A stretch of 64,000 nt of DNA from positions 62,001-126,000 of the forward strand of contig DYLK01000002.1 of NCBI GenBank assembly GCA_020722065.1. Reading direction: 5' to 3'. Source of the stretch: Melioribacter roseus (GTDB lineage: Bacteria; Bacteroidota; Ignavibacteria; Ignavibacteriales; Melioribacteraceae). Position 1 is the first letter of the stretch. The number at the start of each line of letters is the position of its first letter. The notes beneath the pieces were generated by a model that was not told the origin of the DNA, ran no database searches, and worked only from the letters and a program-made list of their open reading frames with translations. A program made the translations under genes and the position numbers. Positions 45,689 through 54,288 of the stretch are shown here, one piece after another.

Positions 45689-47376
45689 AGTCCTAATTTC
45701 CCTTTCACAATTTCCCAAAAAACGATTTTTAATTTTTCATTTTTAGTTAAACTATATCTATTTTCAATTACATTAAAATTATCTTCTTTCATCTTTTTAT
45801 ACAATTCAAAATATATTTTTCCCATCGCAACAGCTGGGAAAAGAGTTTTTTTATCTTTTTCATAAAGTGAATCGAATGCTTTGTAATAGAAATCTTCGGC
45901 TTTTTTGCCTAAAATAGATAACATTTCTTTCATTTGCGGACGAACTCTTTTTTCCATCAATTCAGATTCTTTTACGCCAAATTCTTCTAAAAATGTAAGT
46001 GGAATATAAATTCTTCGCATTAAATAATCTTCTCGAACATCTCGAATTATGTTAATTATCTGCAATGCTTTGCCAAGATTTATTGCAAAACTTGGTGCAA
46101 TTGGGCTTGTGTAACCGAAAATCTTCAAAGAAATTAAACCGACAGTTGAAGCAACATCATAAGCATAAGATTCTAATTCAGCAAAATCTTTTATTCTATC
46201 TTGCAAAATGTCTCGTTCAAGTCCGCGTAGAAGTTCAAAAAAATACAATCCGTTGATATCATATTTTTCTCGAATTTTCCCTATTCTATTCATCAATTCG
46301 ATTGTTGATTTGCCATTGAAACCCAATTCTAATTCATTCTGCCAATTAACTAATGTAATATCTTTTGGTAAATTTGTTAGCGTTTTATCCACAATTTCAT
46401 CACTCATTCTTGCAAAAGTGTAAAAATCTTCAATATCCTTACTTTTTTCTTTTGGTAGAAACTTAAAAGTGTAATAGAAATTGCTCTCTCTATTTTTATT
46501 TTTACTTATTTCCAACATAACCTCAAGTAAAATTTTTATTCTATCAAAATTATTTAATTTTGGAGGATTTTCAAGTAGATTTTTTATCGAACTTTGTTTT
46601 ATTTTCTTAAGAATTCTCCAACCGCCTAAAATTGTCAATTTGATTTGAACTCGTAATTTTAGTGGAAGATATTTTGTAATTCTTGACCCTTCGCGATAGA
46701 ATTCCTCTATTTTTTCTGAATATTTATTAACAATTTCAGCTAATTTCGGGTGATTTTGCTCTTCGAGTAATTTATCCTTTTCCAAATCATATTGCTTTAA
46801 ATTTTCGTTAGCAAAATATATTCTATTTCTTTCGTAATCAGATTTAATGTCTTGTAAAAAGTTGGTTAATTGCAATGCCGTTGTTATTTTATCAGCAAGT
46901 TGATGAATTTCTTGATTTTGTATTCCGTGTATTTCTAAAATTAATTTCCCAATTGGATTTGCTGAGTTTTTTGTGTAATTCAAAATATCGTCGTATTTCT
47001 CAAATTCCTTCATTTCAGCATCAAATTTAAATGCTTTTAACAAGTTGAAAAGATTTTCAATATTCAGATTGTTTTTAGCAAATACATACTTCAGACTTCT
47101 AAAAAATTCTTGCATTTCGTTCGGCACATCATTTTCTAATTGCATTCTGAATAAATCAAGTTGTACAATTTTATTATAAATTGGAGAATCTTTGGAATCT
47201 GCAATATCATCTGACAAACGAGCAAATTTGTAAATTAAGGCAATAGAATTATTTTGTTCCTTGCTGAAAAAGAGGGAGAGTACAGGAAAGTTTTCGTAAT
47301 GATTTTTTGAAAATTGTATGGCTTTTTTTACTTCATTTTCAAAACCGATTGGCTTTGTTAAAGTTGTTGTTTTCAC
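45673..47376 (-). CDS. hpnCD: Fused HpnC-HpnD: hydroxysqualene synthase plus presqualene diphosphate synthase
   Basis: One 567-residue frame holds two complete trans-isoprenyl synthase domains. The N-terminal HpnC-like domain (about 10-275) has DDIAD (56-60) and QDIKSDYERNR (175-185). The C-terminal HpnD-like domain (about 290-550) has DEIVD (326-330) and RDVREDYLMRR (445-455). HpnD makes presqualene diphosphate from two farnesyl diphosphates; HpnC turns it into hydroxysqualene. These are normally separate genes. The start is GTG at 47376, overlapping the upstream stop as GTGA. Both Asp-rich motif pairs are intact, so both halves look active. Confidence 0.9.
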   Translation of the reverse strand: MKTTTLTKPIGFENEVKKAIQFSKNHYENFPVLSLFFSKEQNNSIALIYKFARLSDDIADSKDSPIYNKIVQLDLFRMQLENDVPNEMQEFFRSLKYVFAKNNLNIENLFNLLKAFKFDAEMKEFEKYDDILNYTKNSANPIGKLILEIHGIQNQEIHQLADKITTALQLTNFLQDIKSDYERNRIYFANENLKQYDLEKDKLLEEQNHPKLAEIVNKYSEKIEEFYREGSRITKYLPLKLRVQIKLTILGGWRILKKIKQSSIKNLLENPPKLNNFDRIKILLEVMLEISKNKNRESNFYYTFKFLPKEKSKDIEDFYTFARMSDEIVDKTLTNLPKDITLVNWQNELELGFNGKSTIELMNRIGKIREKYDINGLYFFELLRGLERDILQDRIKDFAELESYAYDVASTVGLISLKIFGYTSPIAPSFAINLGKALQIINIIRDVREDYLMRRIYIPLTFLEEFGVKESELMEKRVRPQMKEMLSILGKKAEDFYYKAFDSLYEKDKKTLFPAVAMGKIYFELYKKMKEDNFNVIENRYSLTKNEKLKIVFWEIVKGKLGLWKLQ

Positions 47377-49316
47377 AAGTTACTTTTTGGAATTATTAAT
47401 TCTATTGTAATTTCATCTATTTCACTGCTTTTTACAAAAAGTTTACTTTTGTTAATTTCAATTATACGTTTTACTAATTTTGGACTGATATCCGATTCTG
47501 TTTCGTTGTCAAGTGTGGTTGCTAAACTATTTCCTTCATATTTTGCTTTCAAATCTAATGCGGACTCCATTACTTTTTTGGCTTCAATTCTCAAAATTAT
47601 AGTTTGCTTGTTATCTTCACAACCTATTTCAATTGAACTGCCAGAATGAGTGTGCTCTAATAAATGGAACAAAATATTCTTCAAAGTAAGCTCTATCAAT
47701 AATTTATCGCAGTTACAAATAAGTTCTTCGAAATTCTTCTGTTTTAATTCAACTCCAGATAAATTTGCACTATCGTTAAAAAAATCTACTACATCTGTAA
47801 TTATTTCACTCGTATTAAAATTTGATGGCGTGTAAATTAAACTTCCGATTTGTATTCTTGCCCAATGAAGTAGATTTTCAATTGTAAGAAGTAGTTTTTC
47901 AGAAAGCGATTTCAAATTACGAATTCCAACTTTAAGTTCACTTTGTTCAAGTGAATCAAAATCAGAAATGAGCAAATTTGAATTTCCAAGTAGCGATGTA
48001 AAAGGTATATGCAAATCTTTTGCTAAAATTGTAAAAAATTGATTTTTAGTATTAACTTCTTTTTGTAATAGTTTTTTATCGTAACTCAACTTTCGGTTTA
48101 ATCTTATAATTACAAAAAGCAGCAAAGCAATAAGTGAAAATATCCCAACAAACAAAACGACCAAAAAGTTAATTGCAACATGGTCTTTTTGTAAACTTAA
48201 ATTTTTAGACTTAATTCTTGATAATTCCATTAAATTGTTAAATTCTTCTAACTGAGTTTTTTTATCAATTGTTTTCAGAGAATCAAGAATTTTCGTGTAT
48301 CTTTTTTCTAATTTGATATAATTTTGGAAATCTCCCACGGATGAATAATATTTCAATTTTATCCGCATTGTTTCAATATCAACTTCAGTTAAATCTCTAT
48401 TTTTTAATTTTTTAGAATTTTCAATCGCTTCTTTTGCTAAATCAAATTCTTTGCTTTCGACATAACATTCCGCAAGCAAATTATAAGCATTTTGTAAGGC
48501 AATATAATTTTTAACTTCACTTAAAATTTTGATAGCATATTTTAATTGATTAATTCCTCGTTTTTGGTCTCCAAGTTTAAATGTTAAATACCCAATGGAA
48601 ACTAAAGCGATAGCTTTTCCGACACGATTTTTTTCTTTCACAAATTGATAATACATTTCGTTTGCAAGACTATCGGCGATCTCATATTTTTTTAACTCAA
48701 TATAATTTTTTACGAGATAAATATTATAGACATTTGCACCATTTACATCGTTAAGTTTTTCTCTAATTTTTTTCCCTTCATTTAAAAAGAAAATTGACCG
48801 TTCAAAATCTTTTAGATGAAAAAACCAGTTGCCTGCTTGAACATCAACATAAGCTAAACCTTCCTGATTTTTTAGAGATAAAAACAATTCGCGAGCAAAA
48901 AACAAATTTTTAAGAGCTAAGAAAAATCTTCTTTTAAATCCCCAATATCCACCAATATTGTTGTAAGCATAAGCTATTTCAGTAGAATCTTTGCACTTTG
49001 ATGAAATTGACAATGCTTTATTGAAAAAATAATAAGAAGAATCGAATTGAGAAAGATTTCGATATGGAACACCCAAAAGATTATAAGTTCGAGCAATTTT
49101 AGTTGAATCTTTAAGTAGAAAAGCTAATTTAAGAGCTTCTTTCCCAATTTTCTTTGCAAATTCTGGATTTTCTGAACGGAACATCCAAAGTGAATCTATT
49201 TTTTGATCATATTTTTTTAGCAATATTTCATTTTTCTGAGAGAAAAGATTTGATTGCAAAATCCAAAAACTTAGCAAAAGAAATGAAATTTTTGAATATT
49301 TTTCGAAATTCTTCAT
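47373..49316 (-). CDS. TPR-containing histidine-kinase-like protein, probable pseudokinase
   Basis: The 647-residue protein has a signal peptide, about six TPR repeats (residues 35-310), a coiled stretch, a membrane helix (about 385-405) and a kinase-like C-terminus. The phosphoacceptor position is Lys433 (LAKDLHIPF) instead of His, and the ATPase domain lacks the N-box Asn, the DxGxG loop and GxGLGL. It is clearly paralogous to the kinase gene three bases upstream (shared AYNNIGGYWG, SLLG, LLHWARIQ). It may sense or modulate rather than phosphorylate. It couples to hpnCD by GTGA. Confidence 0.85.
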   Translation of the reverse strand: MKNFEKYSKISFLLLSFWILQSNLFSQKNEILLKKYDQKIDSLWMFRSENPEFAKKIGKEALKLAFLLKDSTKIARTYNLLGVPYRNLSQFDSSYYFFNKALSISSKCKDSTEIAYAYNNIGGYWGFKRRFFLALKNLFFARELFLSLKNQEGLAYVDVQAGNWFFHLKDFERSIFFLNEGKKIREKLNDVNGANVYNIYLVKNYIELKKYEIADSLANEMYYQFVKEKNRVGKAIALVSIGYLTFKLGDQKRGINQLKYAIKILSEVKNYIALQNAYNLLAECYVESKEFDLAKEAIENSKKLKNRDLTEVDIETMRIKLKYYSSVGDFQNYIKLEKRYTKILDSLKTIDKKTQLEEFNNLMELSRIKSKNLSLQKDHVAINFLVVLFVGIFSLIALLLFVIIRLNRKLSYDKKLLQKEVNTKNQFFTILAKDLHIPFTSLLGNSNLLISDFDSLEQSELKVGIRNLKSLSEKLLLTIENLLHWARIQIGSLIYTPSNFNTSEIITDVVDFFNDSANLSGVELKQKNFEELICNCDKLLIELTLKNILFHLLEHTHSGSSIEIGCEDNKQTIILRIEAKKVMESALDLKAKYEGNSLATTLDNETESDISPKLVKRIIEINKSKLFVKSSEIDEITIELIIPKSNL

Positions 49317-49319
49317 AAG

Positions 49320-51275
49320 CTATTCTACTCTTGGAATTGTAAATATAAAAGAAGTACCTTGTCCAACTTCGCTTTCAACCGAAATGGTTCCACCATTTTT
49401 TTCAACCATTTCCTTTACAAGTGGTAAACCAAGCCCAGTTCCCTTTTCGCCGAGCGTTCCGTCAGAAGAACTATTGTTTGAAAAAAGATTATTTAATTTA
49501 CTTTTTTCAATTCCTACACCATTATCTTCTACAATAATTTTAACAAATTCTTGAGTTTCATCAATTTCTGAATGAATTGAAATTCTACCACCATTTCTAG
49601 TAAATTTTATTGAATTATTAATCAAATTTCTCAAAGCAGTTTCAAACATGGTTTTATCGCAAAAACACCGCAAATTTGGTTTGAATTGTATTTTCAATTC
49701 AACATCTTTGGCTTTAGCACTTTGTGTGTAATATGAAATTGTAGATAAAATTATTTTATCAACAACAATTACTTCAGGATTGTACTGAATTTGATCTGTT
49801 TGAGTTCTCGCCCACTGAAGTAAATTATCAACCATTTGGAGCAATTTTTCAGTTGAAGCTCGCATATTTCTCAAACCATTTTTTATTTCGGTTCTATCAA
49901 GTTCTTCAAATTCATCAAGTAAAAGCGAAGAATAACCCAGCAATGAACTAAATGGATTCTTCAAATCGTGTGCTACAATACTAAATAATTTATCTTTTGT
50001 TGTAATTGCTTCTGAGAGAAGAATTTTTTCTTTATTTATTCTTTTATTGAGATAAAAAATCAAACCGATTAGTATTAAAACAAAAACTGCCATAATCACA
50101 AAAAAGATTACTATTCTTTCTTTATAATTAAGATCTTCCTTAAGTTTTTCATTTTCTTGCTGAACTTTAGTTAGCTGGAACAAGTTTTCAAATTCATCAA
50201 ACTGCGACTTTCTCTCATTTACATCAAGTGAATCTACAATTCTTGAATATTCCCTTGATAATGCCACATATCTTGCAAATTCTTTAGTTTTTTCATAATA
50301 TGTCAGAAATTTTTGCAAAATTTCTAAATCTTCATCCGTTAGATTTCCTTTGGAATTTGCATGAGCTTGTTTAAGTGATTCGAAAGCTAATTCCATTTTA
50401 TTTTCAAACATATAAATATCAGCTAAGCGAGATAAAGCACGTTGTAAACCTAACGGATTATCAATTTTGGAAGAAAATTTAACTGCACCACGCAACAATT
50501 CTCCAGCTCTTTTATAATTACCAATTTTCCCTTGAATATAACCCATATTCGAAAGTGTATATGCTTTTCCTCTAATATCCTTTTTCTTAGTATAAATTAC
50601 AAAAGCTGTAAAATTAAGAGAATCTGCTAATTTATTGTTTCCGAGTGCAATATAAGTATCAGCAATTTGAGATAAAGTTGCTGCTATACCTAAACTATCA
50701 TTTTTTTGCTCACGAATTTTCAACGCTTCATTCAAATAAAAGAGGCTATTTTCATAATCTTTTAAATAACGAAACCACATCCCGATTTGAATATCAGAAA
50801 AACCTACTCCAACCAAATCATTTTTCCCCTTGAAATAATCACGAGCAATAGAAATATTTTTTATTGCAAGAAAATATCTGTTTTTGTATCCCCAATAACC
50901 GCCAATATTATTGTAAGAATATGCAATCTGAGTTGAATCGTTCCCCATTTTTGCATAATACAATGCTTTTAAGTACATTTTGTATGAAGAATCATAGTTG
51001 GCAATGTTTCTGTAAACGATTCCTAAATAATTGTATGCTTGTGCAATATGAGAAAAATCATCATTTTCACTTGCAATTTTTAATGCTTTCCGAGCAAATT
51101 TTTCTGATTTATATGGTTTTGACCCACGATTATTCCACGCAGAATCAAGTAATTTTACAACTTCTTTATCGGAATTTTGGAAAAATTGGGCATAGCTTTC
51201 CGAAGTCGCTAAAACAAGCACAAAAATGGTAATGATTGATAAAATATTTTTGGTTTTCCTGCTCAAACTCTTCAT
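49320..51275 (-). CDS. TPR-containing sensor histidine kinase
   Basis: The 651-residue protein has a signal peptide (to about 29), TPR repeats (about 35-330), a coiled coil, one membrane helix (about 390-410) and a full kinase core. The H-box is SIVAHDLKNPF with His436, the N-box RNLINNSIKF (from 549), G1 DNGVGI (about 584) and G2 GTGLGLPLVKEM (about 612). The TPR part is extracytoplasmic, so the signal is likely a protein or envelope state. No response regulator is adjacent. A near-consensus promoter lies at 51287-51317. Confidence 0.93.
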   Translation of the reverse strand: MKSLSRKTKNILSIITIFVLVLATSESYAQFFQNSDKEVVKLLDSAWNNRGSKPYKSEKFARKALKIASENDDFSHIAQAYNYLGIVYRNIANYDSSYKMYLKALYYAKMGNDSTQIAYSYNNIGGYWGYKNRYFLAIKNISIARDYFKGKNDLVGVGFSDIQIGMWFRYLKDYENSLFYLNEALKIREQKNDSLGIAATLSQIADTYIALGNNKLADSLNFTAFVIYTKKKDIRGKAYTLSNMGYIQGKIGNYKRAGELLRGAVKFSSKIDNPLGLQRALSRLADIYMFENKMELAFESLKQAHANSKGNLTDEDLEILQKFLTYYEKTKEFARYVALSREYSRIVDSLDVNERKSQFDEFENLFQLTKVQQENEKLKEDLNYKERIVIFFVIMAVFVLILIGLIFYLNKRINKEKILLSEAITTKDKLFSIVAHDLKNPFSSLLGYSSLLLDEFEELDRTEIKNGLRNMRASTEKLLQMVDNLLQWARTQTDQIQYNPEVIVVDKIILSTISYYTQSAKAKDVELKIQFKPNLRCFCDKTMFETALRNLINNSIKFTRNGGRISIHSEIDETQEFVKIIVEDNGVGIEKSKLNNLFSNNSSSDGTLGEKGTGLGLPLVKEMVEKNGGTISVESEVGQGTSFIFTIPRVE

Positions 51276-51286
51276 GAATTAAAAAC

Positions 51287-51317
51287 CAAAAATACTAATT
51301 AATTTGATATCAGCGAA
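51287..51317 (-). promoter_or_regulatory. Candidate promoter of the kinase-hpn-gltA gene string
   Basis: On the minus strand, TTCG (51314-51317), 19 bases, then TATTTTTG (51287-51294). The -7 element is perfect and the -33 has one mismatch. Transcription would start only a few bases before the kinase ATG at 51275, so the message would be almost leaderless. The rest of the 165-base gap up to 51440 is AT-rich with nothing else visible. Confidence 0.45.
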
Positions 51318-51440
51318 TTGTAATTAAGAATATTGAAATTAAAATGATAATTAATTTTTTAATTTGCGAGAATTTTGATGTGGAATTTAGCTTAAAAAAA
51401 ATGTCAGTTTTAATAATCTCTAACAAATTTAGGATTTCTA

Positions 51441-52130
51441 CTAAAAAAGGATTTTTTTTAATTGATATAACTTAGAAATTTGATAAGTTGGGAAAATGGT
51501 GGTATTATTTTCCTTTTTTTTGCTATTGAACCAACAAGAATCGATCCCAAAATTAATCCCACCTTGAATATCTGAAGATAAATTATCACCAATTATCAGT
51601 GTTTTGGATTTATCTGTGAAATTCAATTTTTGGAATGTATAGTTAAAAATCTCAGGATTCGGTTTTGCAAATCCTATTTCTTCGGAGATTATTATTAGTT
51701 CAAAATATTTTGCAATAGAGGAATTAGCAAATCTTGGTTTTTGGACTTTTGTTAAACCGTTTGTCATTAATACCAAACGAAATTCCGTTGAAATCTCGGA
51801 TAACAAACTTTCAGCTCCTGGTAATAAATCAGAATTTTGACTTAAATAAAAAAGAAAATCATCTGAGACTTGACGTGACGAAATATTTGATTTTCCAATT
51901 TTATTCAAAAACCTTATGAACCTTTCAACTTTTAATTTTTCAACTGAAATCTGTCCATCTTCAAATTCCTTCCAAATTTGCTTGTTTACTTTTTGATAAA
52001 TAAAAATTTTCTCTGATGTAAATCTGCCTAGATTATTTTTTAAGAAGGTGTTTTTTAAAGCTAATTTTTCAGTTTTATCAAAATCAAATAAAGTCCCGTC
52101 AGCATCAAAAATTAGTAAGTTATAGTTCAT
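51441..52130 (-). CDS. HAD superfamily hydrolase, YjjG-like nucleotidase
   Basis: The 229-residue protein has all HAD motifs: DADGTLFDF (nucleophile Asp9, Asp11), MTNGLTKVQKPR, KPNPEIF and IGDNLSSDIQGG. The pattern matches the YjjG family, which dephosphorylates non-canonical pyrimidine nucleotides, but substrate cannot be proved from sequence. The ATG is at 52130. It stands alone, with a terminator-like hairpin and a small repeat upstream. Confidence 0.88.
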   Translation of the reverse strand: MNYNLLIFDADGTLFDFDKTEKLALKNTFLKNNLGRFTSEKIFIYQKVNKQIWKEFEDGQISVEKLKVERFIRFLNKIGKSNISSRQVSDDFLFYLSQNSDLLPGAESLLSEISTEFRLVLMTNGLTKVQKPRFANSSIAKYFELIIISEEIGFAKPNPEIFNYTFQKLNFTDKSKTLIIGDNLSSDIQGGINFGIDSCWFNSKKKENNTTIFPTYQISKLYQLKKILF

Positions 52131-52210
52131 TTTTCAGTTTTTAGTTTAGAGTTATTTGGGTTAATAATATATTTTATAGAAAAAATCAGCAAAGTTAGTT
52201 TTTAAAATAA

Positions 52211-52238
52211 AATGAGATACAACATAGTGTATCTCATT
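52211..52238 (-). terminator. Probable terminator of the acyl-CoA synthetase gene
   Basis: An 11-bp stem (aatgagataca with tgtatctcatt) and six-base loop is followed on the minus strand by a T-rich tract. It lies about 75 bases after the acyl-CoA synthetase stop. Confidence 0.65.
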
Positions 52239-52277
52239 AAATTTGCAAACAAAAATGTTAAAATCAAAAGCAAAATT

Positions 52278-52305
52278 AACTCTTAACTTTTAACTCTTAA
52301 CTTTT
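52278..52305. repeat. Tandem 14-base repeat
   Basis: Two perfect copies of aactcttaactttt, followed by a partial third copy that runs into the stop codon of the acyl-CoA synthetase gene. Each unit is itself nearly two copies of a 7-mer. Such taactctt/taactttt tracts are simple sequence, not CRISPR or a known binding site. Confidence 0.85.
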
Positions 52306-52309
52306 AACT

Positions 52310-54121
52310 TTAATTGTACATTTCGTCAATTAAATCTGAATATCTTTCTTCTATAACTTTTCGTTTAATACTCATTTTTGGAGTAAGTTCACCAGTTTCA
52401 ACTGTAAATGGTTTGTCGAGAAGTGTGAATTTTCTAACTCTTTCGAAATTAGCTAAATTCTTCTGAAATACTGAGATTTCCTTCTCGAGAAGTTCATTAA
52501 TTTGTTTCAGATTTACGAGTTCTTTGACATCAGAATATGAAATTCGATGAGCATCAGCATATTCCTTAAGTGCTTCAAAATCTGGAACAATTAGTGCTGT
52601 TATAAACATTCTTCTATCGCCAATAAGCACAAATTGTTCGATATATTTACTTGCCATAAACATATTTTCAATCGGAGTTGGCGCTACATATTTACCACCA
52701 GAAGTTTTAAAAAGATTTTTCTTTCTGTCTGTAATAATTAAAAATCCTTGAGCATCAAAAACTCCAATATCACCAGTGTGAAACCAACCGTCTTTTATTA
52801 CAGCTTCAGTTTCCTTTTTATTTTTATAATAGCCTTGCATAATATTTGGACCAGCAGCTAAAATTTCACCATCGGAAGCAATTTTTAATTCTACACCAGG
52901 GATTACTTTCCCAGGAGTACCAAATTTGTAATCTTCTTCGCGGTTTACCGTTAAAACGGGCGAAGTTTCTGTAAGTCCGTAACCTTCAAGAATTAAAATT
53001 CCAACAGCGGCAAAAAACTCACCTAATTCGCGAGGAAGCGCTGCCCCGCCAGAAACAAAAAATCGTAATCTTCCGCCCATTATTTTATAGATTTTATCTA
53101 AAACAAGTTTTTTAGCAGTTTTGTGTTTTAAGTTTAATAAAATTGGTAAAGATTCTCCTTTACGTTTTCGTTCAGAAACTTCCTTCCCAACATTTAATGC
53201 CCAATAAAATATCTTTTGCTTTTTTTCGGGTTGCGATTCAACATTTTTTATAATTTTTGCATGCATTCTTTCAAATAATCTTGGCACGGCGGTCATTAAA
53301 GTTGGTTTTATTTCCGTCAGATTTGATGCAACTTTTTCAATTCCTTCGGCATAAGCAATAGTTGCGCCAGCAGAAATTGCAAGATAATGTCCAGCCATTC
53401 TTTCAAAAATATGGCATAAAGGAAGAAATGATAGAAACACATCAGATTCTGTAACTGAAATTACGGAATGAGCAGATAATACATTTGAAACAATATTTTT
53501 ATGAGTTAATATTACTCCTTTTGGTTCACCAGTTGTGCCAGAAGTATAAATCAATGTAGCAATATCATCTTCTTTTGCTAAATTCATAGAATTTACAAAA
53601 TGTTTTGGATTTGTTTGGCGATATTTTCTGCCTTTTTCTTGAATTTGGGCAAATGTATAAACATTTTTACTGTCAGAAGTATCAATCTCATTCATTACAA
53701 TCACAAATTTTAAGTCAGATAAATTTTTCCAAACTTTAGTGATTTTATTTAATTGAAATTGATTTGAAACTATTGCACCAACAGATTCTGAATTTTTTAA
53801 AATAAATTCAACAGTATCAGCTGTTGAAATTGGGTAAAGTGGAACACTTATTGCTCCGAGCCCCAAAATTGAAAAATCTGAAACTGCCCATTCAGGACGG
53901 TTTTCCGAAATCATAGCAACTTTATCGTCTTTTTTTACACCTAACGATGCTAATCCTAATGCTAATGTTTCGGCTTGTTCGTAAAATTCATCGTAAGTAA
54001 TATCAACAAATTTACCATCAACTTTGTGTTTAAGAAATGCCTTTGTTTTCCCCTTTCCATATACTAAAACCACATCTCTGAATAATTCAGAAAGAGTTTT
54101 GAATTGACTGACAGCTCCCAT
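52310..54121 (-). CDS. Long-chain acyl-CoA synthetase
   Basis: The 603-residue AMP-forming ligase activates fatty acids to acyl-CoA. Motifs are LIYTSGTTGEPKGVILTHKN (P-loop), the linker GYGLTETSPV, WFHTGDIG and ITDRKKNLFKTSGGKYVAP. The layout matches the FadD15-like group common in Bacteroidota. ATG at 54121 with AAGGAGA upstream. The 167-base gap up to ccmF is AT-rich and holds no gene. Confidence 0.94.
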   Translation of the reverse strand: MGAVSQFKTLSELFRDVVLVYGKGKTKAFLKHKVDGKFVDITYDEFYEQAETLALGLASLGVKKDDKVAMISENRPEWAVSDFSILGLGAISVPLYPISTADTVEFILKNSESVGAIVSNQFQLNKITKVWKNLSDLKFVIVMNEIDTSDSKNVYTFAQIQEKGRKYRQTNPKHFVNSMNLAKEDDIATLIYTSGTTGEPKGVILTHKNIVSNVLSAHSVISVTESDVFLSFLPLCHIFERMAGHYLAISAGATIAYAEGIEKVASNLTEIKPTLMTAVPRLFERMHAKIIKNVESQPEKKQKIFYWALNVGKEVSERKRKGESLPILLNLKHKTAKKLVLDKIYKIMGGRLRFFVSGGAALPRELGEFFAAVGILILEGYGLTETSPVLTVNREEDYKFGTPGKVIPGVELKIASDGEILAAGPNIMQGYYKNKKETEAVIKDGWFHTGDIGVFDAQGFLIITDRKKNLFKTSGGKYVAPTPIENMFMASKYIEQFVLIGDRRMFITALIVPDFEALKEYADAHRISYSDVKELVNLKQINELLEKEISVFQKNLANFERVRKFTLLDKPFTVETGELTPKMSIKRKVIEERYSDLIDEMYN

Positions 54122-54288
54122 GCGTCTTGTTCTCCTTGCTTAGAAAGTATGAAATAAATGAATTAGTTTTTTTAGTTTATGCTTATTTAAGTAATTTCAA
54201 CTTTATTTACACAAATTTTGATTAGCTCTATTCAATCTAATAATTTTTTTCCATTTTCAACTATAACAAATTGAATCTTAGTTTTTTT

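Noticed and set aside
45689-45718. Longer hpnE start at TTG 45718
   Set aside because: Adds residues not found before the FAD motif in the family and extends the overlap with hpnCD; TTG 45688 fits better.
52262-52312. Possible CRISPR array or integration site at the tandem repeat
   Set aside because: Only two 14-base units without spacers, no cas genes, no integrase or tRNA end nearby.
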